Below, piece after piece: positions 1 through 6,409 of a stretch of DNA of 9,994 nt. Numbering within the stretch: the first letter of the stretch is position 1; every line of letters starts with the position of its first letter. The DNA lies in NCBI GenBank assembly GCA_902795555.1, contig CADBLV010000365.1:1-9994 (forward strand). Reading direction: 5' to 3'. A model generated the notes under the pieces. The model worked only from the letters and a program-made list of their open reading frames with translations. It had not been told where the DNA came from and ran no database searches. A program made the translations under genes and the position numbers. This stretch comes from an uncultured Eubacteriales bacterium (GTDB lineage: Bacteria > Bacillota_A > Clostridia > Christensenellales > Aristaeellaceae).

Positions 1-585
1 TTCCGTTTTCCCGCCGAGCAGGTGAGCCGCCCTGCTTCCGGCCTGCATTTCCTCCCCGAGAGAAGGGCCTTTCCAGCAGAGGGCCAGACCTCCTGAGCGA
101 ACGAAAGGCAGCAGCCATTCGCAGAGAACCGGCAGAGGAGCGAGCGCCCGGGCCACGGCCAGATCAAACTGTTCCCGGAAGGCGGGGGTTTGCGCGGCAT
201 CCTCGGCACGGGCATGACAGATGGAAACATTATCAAGGCCGGTTGCATCAAGAACGGCTTTCAGGAAACTCAGGCGTTTCTCTCTGGCATCCAGGAGGGT
301 CACCCGCAGAGCGGGGCATGCAAGGGCCAGGCAAAGGCCGGGAAAGCCCGCGCCGGTTCCCACGTCGATCAGAGAGGCGGCGCCGGACAGGAAATGAGTT
401 TTCAGGGCTGTGAGGCTGTCCATAAAATGGCGATCCACAATTTCTTCGGGCGGAGAGGGAGCAATCAGATCCATTTTCTGATTCCATTCCGTCAGAAGGG
501 TCAGATAAACGGCCAATTTGGAAGGCAGATCCGGATGAAAAGGGATTTGATTGGCAATCAGTTTTTCCGTGATGATCTTTTCCAT
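1..585 (-). CDS. rsmG: 16S rRNA (guanine-527-N7)-methyltransferase RsmG (GidB), 3' end cut by window edge
   Basis: RsmG uses S-adenosylmethionine to methylate N7 of G527 in 16S rRNA; in several bacteria its loss gives low-level streptomycin resistance (family knowledge). The first 195 codons are visible and run off position 1 without a stop; the family is about 240 residues, so roughly 45 C-terminal residues are missing. Visible motifs are RHFMDSL (residues 52-58), the SAM-binding glycine loop DVGTGAGFPG (74-83), the acidic end of the next strand followed by REKR (about 99-104), and ARALAPL (145-151). All are typical of RsmG/GidB. The ATG at 585 is preceded by GGAG at 593-596 (7-nt spacing), which lies inside the end of the upstream gene, only 4 nt away, so translation is probably coupled. 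It is the last gene of the visible block. Identification is firm; only the C-terminus is unknown. Confidence 0.97.
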   Translation of the reverse strand, partial: MEKIITEKLIANQIPFHPDLPSKLAVYLTLLTEWNQKMDLIAPSPPEEIVDRHFMDSLTALKTHFLSGAASLIDVGTGAGFPGLCLALACPALRVTLLDAREKRLSFLKAVLDATGLDNVSICHARAEDAAQTPAFREQFDLAVARALAPLPVLCEWLLPFVRSGGLALCWKGPSLGEEMQAGSRAAHLLGGKTE

Positions 586-589
586 TTTC

Positions 590-1201
590 TTACTCCAGCG
601 GAAGATACAGATATTTGACGCCCCAGTATTTCAGCCAGGCGAGGGTTTCCCGCAGATGGTTTTTCAGCCAGTACTCCGGAAGGCAGGGGCTGCCGAGGGT
701 CACGGCCTCCAGGCCTTCATCCCGCGCCATGGCAGCCGCCCGGGGAACATGATAATCACTGGAGACGATCAGAACCCGATTTCCGATATGTAAGTCGTCC
801 AGGATGTCGGCGGCGTTTCGGAGATTCTGGCGGGTATTCACAGAATCAGGATCGGCATAAATACTTTCTTCCGGGACACCGGAGGCAATCAGAACCCGCT
901 TCATCACAACAGCTTCCGGTTCCGGCTCGTCCTTTCCGCGGGCACCGCAAACGATAACCGGGACGGGATAATGACGCCAGGCTTCGGCGGCGGCCTCAAG
1001 CCGCCACTGAAGCTGGACACTCGGTGTTCCGTCCGGCTTCACCTGGGCGCCGAGAACAATAATGGCATCGGCGGTGAGGGTGGGATCCCAGGTTTTTTTG
1101 ACCTGCGATTCCCAGAGGCAGAGAAGGCCCAGAGTGATCAGAAAGACCAGGAGGGCCAGGGCGACCAGCCAGCGGAAGATGCGGAAGAGGCTTTTCAGCA
1201 T
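590..1201 (-). CDS. SanA/YdcF-like DUF218 membrane-anchored protein
   Basis: A 203-residue protein of the DUF218 (SanA/YdcF/ElyC) family. It has a short basic N-terminus, one hydrophobic segment at about residues 10-30, then a domain predicted to lie outside the membrane. Family motifs are ADAIIVLGAQ (44-53), the NTRQN block (122-126), SSDYHVPRA (147-155) and a C-terminal LRETLAWLKY stretch. Members have been linked to envelope integrity, vancomycin sensitivity at high temperature (SanA) and lipid-carrier or peptidoglycan metabolism (ElyC), but the biochemical reaction of most members is not established, so no substrate is assigned. The start at 1201 has AAGG at 1210-1213, 8 nt upstream. The gene begins 23 nt after radC and ends 4 nt before rsmG, so it is probably cotranscribed with both. 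Family assignment is strong; function is open. Confidence 0.88.
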   Translation of the reverse strand: MLKSLFRIFRWLVALALLVFLITLGLLCLWESQVKKTWDPTLTADAIIVLGAQVKPDGTPSVQLQWRLEAAAEAWRHYPVPVIVCGARGKDEPEPEAVVMKRVLIASGVPEESIYADPDSVNTRQNLRNAADILDDLHIGNRVLIVSSDYHVPRAAAMARDEGLEAVTLGSPCLPEYWLKNHLRETLAWLKYWGVKYLYLPLE

Positions 1202-1224
1202 GATCTTTTCCTTCTTTCTTCAGG

Positions 1225-1947
1225 TTACCTTTTCACGCGATAATCAATGTCGCCGTGCTGAATCATGGAATAGGTGCGATCGGCGGCAACGATGATATGA
1301 TCCAGGACGAGGACGTCAATGCCATTCAGGAGCTTCTGGAGGTTAATGGTTGAGGTAATGTCATCACGGGAAGGGGCACAGGTGCCTCCCGGGTGATTAT
1401 GGCAGAAAAGGACGGAATGGGCGTTGTAATTCAGCACTGTTTCCATGACGAGACGGGGATAGGCGGAGACTTCGCTGAGGGAGCCTTCCGAGATCAGGCG
1501 TCTGCCCAGCACCTGACACTGGGCATTCAGGGAAACGACATAAAATCGCTCCGTTCTCTCCCCCGCCAGGAGACTGAGACAGTAATGCTCCGCTTCGCGG
1601 GAGTTTCCGATTCTGGTGGCTTCCTGCATAGCGCATCGATGCCATACACGCGTGAGCGGAACGACCATGCTGAGAAGGACGGCAGCCTTCGGCCCCACGC
1701 CGGGGACGGTTTCCAGCTGCTCCGGACGAGCCTCCAGGACGCCTTTCATAGATCCGAAATGATCCAGGAGAGCATGAGCGACCGGATTTGTGTCGGAGCG
1801 GGGATTGGCATAAAAGAGAAGGAGTTCGAGAATCTGGTGATCCTCAAAATGATCGAAGCCCTTCTCGAGGATAAACCTGTTTCGCAGCTTTTCCCGATGG
1901 CCCAGATGCGGATTGGCGGAAGGGAGATTATTCGAATCGATACTCAT
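1225..1947 (-). CDS. radC: RadC family protein (JAMM/MPN+ domain)
   Basis: A 240-residue RadC homologue, close to the usual length. The N-terminal half is the helix-hairpin-helix part, with FEDHQILELLLFYANPRSDT at about residues 34-53 and the hairpin LETVPGVGPKAA at 78-89. The C-terminal half is the JAB1/MPN metalloprotease-like domain: E133 followed by the zinc motif with H183, H185 and D196. The acid, both histidines and the aspartate of the JAMM signature are intact, although the usual PSGDPxPS stretch reads PGGTCAPS. RadC was named for DNA repair, but that phenotype was later questioned and its activity is unsettled. The ATG at 1947 has only a weak GGAAAG-type ribosome site close upstream; no other in-frame ATG precedes the conserved region. 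It lies 70 nt downstream of the dehydrogenase gene and 23 nt upstream of the DUF218 gene. Confidence 0.95.
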   Translation of the reverse strand: MSIDSNNLPSANPHLGHREKLRNRFILEKGFDHFEDHQILELLLFYANPRSDTNPVAHALLDHFGSMKGVLEARPEQLETVPGVGPKAAVLLSMVVPLTRVWHRCAMQEATRIGNSREAEHYCLSLLAGERTERFYVVSLNAQCQVLGRRLISEGSLSEVSAYPRLVMETVLNYNAHSVLFCHNHPGGTCAPSRDDITSTINLQKLLNGIDVLVLDHIIVAADRTYSMIQHGDIDYRVKR

Positions 1948-2017
1948 GTTCTTTCCGTTCTTTCTGTTTTTGATTTCCGGAAACAGTATGCCGACGGAGA
2001 AGCAGATCGGGAAAGGC
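1948..2017 (-). other. radC upstream spacer
   Basis: This 70-nt gap between the dehydrogenase stop and the radC start holds a short perfect palindrome (TTTCCGGAAA, 1974-1983) and an A-rich leader directly before radC. I see no convincing -35/-10 pair and no hairpin followed by a T-run, so I assign neither promoter nor terminator. Confidence 0.4.
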
Positions 2018-3229
2018 TTACCGACATTCCCACAGATCCCGGCACAGTTTCTGCTCGTTTGGAGAAAGGGGGGTGAAGGCGCGGCGATAGGCTTCCTTCA
2101 CCTCCTCATGTGAGAGGGGGACGGGATGATTATTCAGACGCTCCGTGTTGACAGAGGACGCAAGCGCTTCCAGCTGTTCCTCCGGAGGACAGGGGGGAAT
2201 CGACATTTCGAGGGAAAGCATGATACCCCGAAGAAGCTTCGGTCCCATCCGGGGATCTCCCAGACGCATTTTTTCGGCAAGGTCTTTCAGAAGCGGCTGC
2301 ATCTCCGGTATGGGAAGCATCATCTCCCAGAGGACAGGAAGCGTGACCATACAGGCATGGCCGTGGGCAAGGCCCATGGTTTTTGTCAGCTGATAAGACA
2401 TGGCATGGGCGGCTGTGGTACGGGTGATCTGAATGGCTTTCCCGGACTGGCAGGAAGCATGCAGCATTTCCTCGGCCGCGTGGGAATCGCCGGCGAGATA
2501 GGGCTTCAGATTGTCCAGGACACCGAGGATCGCCAGGAAGGCGTGGACACGGCTTTCATCCGTAGCAGCGGCACACCAGTAGCTTTCGATTCCCTGCGAA
2601 AGGGCGTCCAGGGCGCAGGATTTTTTATGATACAGGGGTAGGGTGTCCAGGAGATCCGCATCGAGGATCACGCCGGCAGGCAGGAGGGCCGGGTGGGACA
2701 GTGAAAGCTTTTTTCCATCCCGATAGAGGACAGCGAACTGGGTGGCTTCCGAGCCTGTGCCTGCCGTTCCGGGGACGGCGATTTGCGGGAAGGGAATGCA
2801 GGAGGGCAGCGCGGAGCGCGCCGCCTGATCCAGGATGGCCGTGGATTTGGCAGACGAAGCCTGGAGAGCGGATAAATCCGGGAAAGAGGACGTCGGGATG
2901 GCGGTGTCCTCAGAAGAATCGGCGGCCAGAAGGGCCAACAGGGCGCGGATGCCTTTGCCTGTATCGATGGATGAACCGCCGCCGATGGTGATCAGGCCGT
3001 CGCATTGGGACGCGACAAACAGATTCACCCCCGCCAGGGCGTCATTCAGATCCGGATTGGCATGAAAGGCGGAGAACACCGGGGCATCCGCGAGCTCGGG
3101 AACCTTCGTCCGAAGGGTATCCGTGAGAGGAGGCAGCCCCACGATCATGGGACGGGTCATTTCCAGCTTTTCCATCATCCGGGGGATTTTTTTCAGGGCT
3201 CCCCTGCCCTCAAATACATGCTGCATCAT
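2018..3229 (-). CDS. Iron-type (group III) alcohol dehydrogenase, phosphonoacetaldehyde reductase-like
   Basis: A 403-residue dehydrogenase of the iron-containing alcohol dehydrogenase superfamily. The N-terminal dinucleotide-binding half contains GGGSSID (83-89) and PGTAGTGSEAT (153-163). The C-terminal half carries the metal site: D208 in LDALSQGIESYW, H275 in TTAAHAMSY and H289 in LAHGHA. Compared with FucO-type enzymes, the second metal ligand (His) is Gln212 and the nearby catalytic His is Tyr279. From memory, the DALxQxIESYW, TTAxHAxSY and HGHA blocks match proteins annotated as phosphonoacetaldehyde reductase, so NAD(P)H-dependent reduction of a small aldehyde is likely; the substrate is inferred, not shown. 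A Ser/Ala/Asp-rich stretch (about 100-145) lengthens the segment between the nucleotide motif and PGTAGTGSE. Two tandem ATGs (3229, 3226) are possible starts; GGGA just upstream is better spaced for the second. No phosphonate genes are visible nearby. Confidence 0.9.
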   Translation of the reverse strand: MMQHVFEGRGALKKIPRMMEKLEMTRPMIVGLPPLTDTLRTKVPELADAPVFSAFHANPDLNDALAGVNLFVASQCDGLITIGGGSSIDTGKGIRALLALLAADSSEDTAIPTSSFPDLSALQASSAKSTAILDQAARSALPSCIPFPQIAVPGTAGTGSEATQFAVLYRDGKKLSLSHPALLPAGVILDADLLDTLPLYHKKSCALDALSQGIESYWCAAATDESRVHAFLAILGVLDNLKPYLAGDSHAAEEMLHASCQSGKAIQITRTTAAHAMSYQLTKTMGLAHGHACMVTLPVLWEMMLPIPEMQPLLKDLAEKMRLGDPRMGPKLLRGIMLSLEMSIPPCPPEEQLEALASSVNTERLNNHPVPLSHEEVKEAYRRAFTPLSPNEQKLCRDLWECR

Positions 3230-3255
3230 TCATCCCGCTTTCTTTCATCCTGTTG

Positions 3256-3280
3256 ATCTGCCCGCTGTGTGCGGGCAGAT
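3256..3280. repeat. Perfect 10-bp inverted repeat (hairpin) between mnmE and the dehydrogenase gene
   Basis: Arms at 3256-3265 (ATCTGCCCGC) and 3271-3280 are perfectly complementary, with a 5-nt loop. The hairpin lies in the 68-nt gap after the mnmE stop and about 27 nt before the dehydrogenase start. In the transcribed (minus) direction no T-run follows the stem, so it does not fit a rho-independent terminator. It could be a transcript-stability, pausing or processing element. The structure is certain as sequence; its function is not. Confidence 0.75.
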
Positions 3281-3297
3281 TCATGTCCGTTGGTTTT

Positions 3298-4830
3298 TTA
3301 TTTTCCGACACAGAAATCGCTGAAAACCCGATCCAGCAGCTTCTCCGTGGCGTTTTCGCCTGTGATTTCGCAAAGGGCAGCCTGGGCGGCCTGAAGATCC
3401 ACACTGACCAGATCCAGCTCCGCGACATCGAGGGTTTGCAGCGCGTCCCGGAGATGAGCGACGCATCGGCGGACAGCTTCCAGATGCCGCGGCTGCGTGA
3501 TGGTCAGGCCTTCCCGAAGGGAGATGGCCTGACGCAGGAACTGCTTCACATCATCGAGGGAGGCGGGGCTGTAGATGGAAACCGGGAAAACCGGAACGGT
3601 TGCCGCCAGATCAGGAGAGGCAGGATGGGAACCTTCCGCGCCGGAGAAGGAAGCTGTCAACGCATGACGGACATCCGCTTCGCAAAGCTTCGGAGGGAGA
3701 TCGGATTTTGTGAGAATCACCGCATCCCCGGGACGGAGCCGCTCAAGGAGGGCGCAATCCTCCGCGGAGAGGGCTTCCGTCGCGTCCAGAAGAAGCAGCT
3801 TCACATCCGCCTGCTGCAGGGCTTTTTCCGAACGCAGGACGCCCAGGCGTTCCACGGGATCCTCCGTAGAGCGGAGTCCTGCTGTGTCCCGGAGGTGTAC
3901 CTGCACTCCGCCCAGAGAAAGGAGGCCTTCCACGACGTCACGGGTTGTGCCGGGAATATCTGTCACAATGGCCCGATCCTCCCCTGTCAGGGCATTCAGC
4001 AGGCTTGACTTTCCGGCGTTCGGGCGTCCGAACAGGGTCACATGAAGACCGTCATATAAAAGGCGGGTGCTCTTCTCATCGACCGCCTGATTGAGAGAGC
4101 GAATCAGCGCCTGCAGTCCGGAGCGCAGAGGGGCAGCACCCTCCTCATCGCTGACTTCCTCAGGATAATCCATGCAGGCGGCAATCCCGGCCTGGAGAGC
4201 GGCAAGAGACGCGGAAGCCTCCCGCACAAAGGAGGCAGCACCGCCTTCCAGCTGTCTCATAGCCACCTGCGACTGCTCGCGGGAACGGGCCTGAATCATC
4301 GACATGACCGCTTCGGCCCGGGAGAGATCCAGACGTCCGTTTTCAAAAGCCCGTCGGGTAAACTCCCCCGGATCCGCCAGGCGGGCGCCATGCGCAAGGC
4401 AGAGACGCAGGCCCTCGGACAGCAGGAAAGAACCGCCGTGGAGATGAATCTCCGCCACATCTTCCCGCGTATAGCTGCGCGGAGCACGCATCAGGACAGC
4501 CATTCCCTCGTCAACCCGCTCCGAACCGTCCACCAGATGGCCATAGACCATGCGATGGCTTTCCCATCCGGCGTGATCCTGCCGGAATTTCCGGGCGGAG
4601 GCGGCTTCGGAAGAACAAGGAGGATCATGCGGGGAATCACAGGCGGAGGCGGCTTCGGAAGAACAAGGAGGATCATGCGGGGAATCACAGGCGGAAGCGG
4701 CTTCGGCAGAACGACCGGCCGGGATAAAGATCGCTGTGAGGATTTTTTCGCTGTCCGGGCCGCTGAGACGGATGATACCGATTCCGCCCTGACCCTGGGC
4801 AGTAGCGATGGCAGCGATGGTGTCATTCAT
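3298..4830 (-). CDS. mnmE: tRNA uridine-5-carboxymethylaminomethyl modification GTPase MnmE (TrmE)
   Basis: MnmE works with MnmG to install the (carboxymethyl)aminomethyl group on U34 of certain tRNAs, using a methylene-tetrahydrofolate one-carbon unit; GTP hydrolysis drives the conformational cycle (family knowledge). The 510-residue product has the N-terminal folate-binding domain beginning NDTIAAIATAQGQGGIGIIRLSG, a helical domain, and an inserted G domain with P-loop GRPNAGKSS (268-276), switch I TTRD (295-298), DTAG (315-318) and TKSD (374-377). The C-terminal FCVGK carries catalytic Cys507. The family is usually about 450-460 residues. The excess lies in a repeat-bearing loop (about 41-88) and a smaller Ser/Ala/Pro-rich stretch (about 392-412). 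The start at 4830 is chosen because family homology begins there and AGGATGG (4840-4846) lies 9 nt upstream; the open frame continues to 4986 but reads as non-homologous sequence. It overlaps the rpe stop by 8 nt. mnmG is not in the window. Confidence 0.96.
   Translation of the reverse strand: MNDTIAAIATAQGQGGIGIIRLSGPDSEKILTAIFIPAGRSAEAASACDSPHDPPCSSEAASACDSPHDPPCSSEAASARKFRQDHAGWESHRMVYGHLVDGSERVDEGMAVLMRAPRSYTREDVAEIHLHGGSFLLSEGLRLCLAHGARLADPGEFTRRAFENGRLDLSRAEAVMSMIQARSREQSQVAMRQLEGGAASFVREASASLAALQAGIAACMDYPEEVSDEEGAAPLRSGLQALIRSLNQAVDEKSTRLLYDGLHVTLFGRPNAGKSSLLNALTGEDRAIVTDIPGTTRDVVEGLLSLGGVQVHLRDTAGLRSTEDPVERLGVLRSEKALQQADVKLLLLDATEALSAEDCALLERLRPGDAVILTKSDLPPKLCEADVRHALTASFSGAEGSHPASPDLAATVPVFPVSIYSPASLDDVKQFLRQAISLREGLTITQPRHLEAVRRCVAHLRDALQTLDVAELDLVSVDLQAAQAALCEITGENATEKLLDRVFSDFCVGK
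4575..4712 (-). repeat. 48-bp tandem repeat inside mnmE
   Basis: Two identical 48-bp units (4594-4641 and 4642-4689) lie head to tail, followed on the plus strand by a 23-nt partial copy with two mismatches (4690-4712). A degenerate remnant precedes them (4575-4593). The unit is 16 codons, so the frame is preserved; each full unit encodes EAASACDSPHDPPCSS. The next protein segment (EAASARKFRQDH...) looks like a diverged third unit. Complete identity of the two copies indicates a recent duplication by slippage or unequal recombination. Confidence 0.97.
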
Positions 4831-5473
4831 GGGCGGGAACCATCCTGTGCAGGGCTGCGACCTCTTCGGCCGGGTTTTCTGCATGGAAGAGGGCTGTTCC
4901 CATGACGGCGACCGTGAGGCCGCAGTCGATGAGCTCCTGGAGATTGTCCGGACGCAACCCTCCGTCCGCCTCGATCTCTCCGGCATAGCCGGTTTCCTTC
5001 AGAGCACGGATTTTCCGAAGAACATGATGATCCAGGGTCTGACCGCCAAAACCCGGCTCGACAGTCATACAGAGGATCAGATCTGTCTGATTCAGCCAGG
5101 GTAAGGCAGCGGAAAGCGGCGTTTCAGGCTTCAGGGCAAGGCCGACCCTGGCGCCGGACGCGCGGATTTTATCCAGGATCGGCTGCAGGGGCGGATCAAT
5201 TTCCGCATGGACTGTAACGCAGGACGGTTTTCCTTCCAGAAACGCGTCCAGGAGCGTTTCCGGATGATCCATCATCAGATGGACATCCAGATCCAGACGC
5301 GTGGTCTGCCTTAAGCGCCTGACAACCTCCGGGCCATAGGCCAGGTTTGGTACAAAATGCGCATCCATGACGTCCACATGGATCCAGTCGCAGCCTGCCT
5401 CCTCCATCCGTCTGACGGAGGACTGGAGATTCAGCGGGTCTGCTGCAAGAATGCTCGGCGCCAGTTTAATCAT
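4823..5473 (-). CDS. rpe: Ribulose-phosphate 3-epimerase
   Basis: Rpe interconverts D-ribulose 5-phosphate and D-xylulose 5-phosphate in the cytosolic pentose phosphate pathway. The 216-residue TIM-barrel protein starts MIKLAPSILAAD. It contains HVDVMDAHFVPN (32-43), DVHLM (63-67), MTVEPGFGGQ (136-145) and EADGG (168-172). The divalent-metal ligands of the family correspond to H32, D34, H65 and D170, with D34 and D170 as the acid/base pair; all are present. The start at 5473 is chosen because family homology begins there and AAGGAG lies 8 nt upstream. An in-frame ATG at 5524 would add 17 residues and would overlap the rsgA stop as ATGA. Position after rsgA is the standard Firmicutes order. 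The stop overlaps the first codons of mnmE, suggesting translational coupling. Confidence 0.96.
   Translation of the reverse strand: MIKLAPSILAADPLNLQSSVRRMEEAGCDWIHVDVMDAHFVPNLAYGPEVVRRLRQTTRLDLDVHLMMDHPETLLDAFLEGKPSCVTVHAEIDPPLQPILDKIRASGARVGLALKPETPLSAALPWLNQTDLILCMTVEPGFGGQTLDHHVLRKIRALKETGYAGEIEADGGLRPDNLQELIDCGLTVAVMGTALFHAENPAEEVAALHRMVPAHE
4840..4846 (-). promoter_or_regulatory. Ribosome-binding site of mnmE
   Basis: AGGATGG on the minus strand, 9 nt before the ATG at 4830 and inside the rpe coding sequence. It supports the internal start over the longer open frame reaching 4986. Confidence 0.6.
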
Positions 5474-5481
5474 CTGTCCTT

Positions 5482-5487
5482 CTCCTT
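5482..5487 (-). promoter_or_regulatory. Strong ribosome-binding site of rpe
   Basis: AAGGAG on the minus strand, within a purine-rich run (5474-5490), 8 nt before the ATG at 5473. This near-ideal Shine-Dalgarno sequence decides the rpe start in favour of 5473 rather than 5524. Confidence 0.8.
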
Positions 5488-5520
5488 CTTTTCGTTTCGC
5501 TACGGTCTGTGGAGATTCGT

Positions 5521-6399
5521 TCATTCGAATCGGTTATCCCATAACTGCCTGAGTTCCGCCAGGAGCTTTCGATATCTTTCCGGGCGGGCGGAAAGCAGCG
5601 CTCCCCGCTCCACCGCTTCCCACACGGCGCATCCGGGCTCCTGATCGTGGAAGCAGCCGCGAAAACGGCATTTCCCCTCGAAGGGAGCAAATTCCGGATA
5701 CCACGCGCGGAGGGATTCCGGATTGATTCCCTTTCCGAACTCCAGAAAATTAAAGCCTGCCGAATCCATCACACGGATATCGTCCTGAATAATCATTTCC
5801 ACAGCACGGGTTGTATTTCGTCCCCGGCCGATTTTCGCGGAAATGTCTCCCGTTTCCCGGGCCAGTCCGAAGAGAGCGTTCAAAAGCGCGCTTTTCCCGA
5901 CACCGCTCTGACCGGCGAAGCAGCCTGTTTCTCCCCGAAGATGTTCCCGCAGGGACGGGAGACCTTCTCCGTTTTTCGCGCAGACCCTCAGCGTCGGACA
6001 CGCCAGAGCATACTCAGCCTGCACCCGATCCCACAGACCTTCCCGGTCCAGATCTGATTTGTTGACCGCCAGGAGTACTTTCATTCCCTGGCCGAAGGCC
6101 TGCGCCATGAGCCGATCCGTCAGAACAAGATCCGGGGCGGGCTCCGGAGCCAGGACGATGACCAGGAGGGAAACGTTCGCTACAGGCGGGCGCACGATGA
6201 CGCTGCGCCGGGGAAGAATTTCCTGGATCCAGCCGTGGTTCTCTCCTTCGCCGGGAAGAAACCGCACCTCATCCCCCACCATGGGCCTCATCCGTTCCCG
6301 ACGGAATCTCCCGGGGCAGCGCAGAATATATTCGGTTCCTTCCGGCGTGCGGGCTGTATAGAAACTGCCGATGCCTTTCACGAGGGTTCCTTCAATCAT
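5521..6399 (-). CDS. rsgA: Ribosome small subunit-dependent GTPase RsgA (YloQ/CpgA)
   Basis: RsgA is a circularly permuted GTPase that checks late maturation of the 30S subunit. The 292-residue product has an N-terminal OB-fold (about 1-75), then GTPase motifs in the permuted order: NKSD (113-116), AKNGEG (141-146), P-loop GQSGVGKS (163-170), switch region GRGRNTTR (191-198) and DSAGF (212-216). The C-terminal zinc site is C244, C249, H251, C257, spaced C-x4-C-x-H-x5-C as in the family. Two motif positions differ from the common form: Asn195 replaces the usual His of GRG(R/K)HTT, and Ala214 replaces the Pro of D(T/S)PG. The ATG at 6399 has AAGGA about 6 nt upstream and lies 10 nt after prkC. 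In Bacillus subtilis the homologue CpgA is a reported PrkC substrate, which fits this neighbourhood. Confidence 0.96.
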   Translation of the reverse strand: MIEGTLVKGIGSFYTARTPEGTEYILRCPGRFRRERMRPMVGDEVRFLPGEGENHGWIQEILPRRSVIVRPPVANVSLLVIVLAPEPAPDLVLTDRLMAQAFGQGMKVLLAVNKSDLDREGLWDRVQAEYALACPTLRVCAKNGEGLPSLREHLRGETGCFAGQSGVGKSALLNALFGLARETGDISAKIGRGRNTTRAVEMIIQDDIRVMDSAGFNFLEFGKGINPESLRAWYPEFAPFEGKCRFRGCFHDQEPGCAVWEAVERGALLSARPERYRKLLAELRQLWDNRFE

Positions 6400-6409
6400 G
6401 GCTGTCCTT

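Noticed and set aside
1393..2076. 227-codon plus-strand open frame opposite radC
   Set aside because: It is antisense to RadC and to the end of the dehydrogenase gene, with no recognisable motifs.
3256..3280. Rho-independent terminator after mnmE
   Set aside because: The stem is good but no T-run follows it on the minus strand. The T-rich run at 3293-3299 would serve only a plus-strand transcript, and no plus-strand gene is present.
3253..4008. 251-codon plus-strand open frame opposite mnmE
   Set aside because: Antisense to the conserved G domain of MnmE and composed of mirrored motif codons; no family resemblance.
4594..4712. CRISPR-like array or mobile repeat
   Set aside because: Units are directly adjacent without spacers, in frame within mnmE; this is a coding minisatellite.
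4831..4986. 52-codon N-terminal extension of mnmE
   Set aside because: The extra residues are rpe codons in another frame, with no MnmE similarity; homology and a ribosome site both place the start at 4830.
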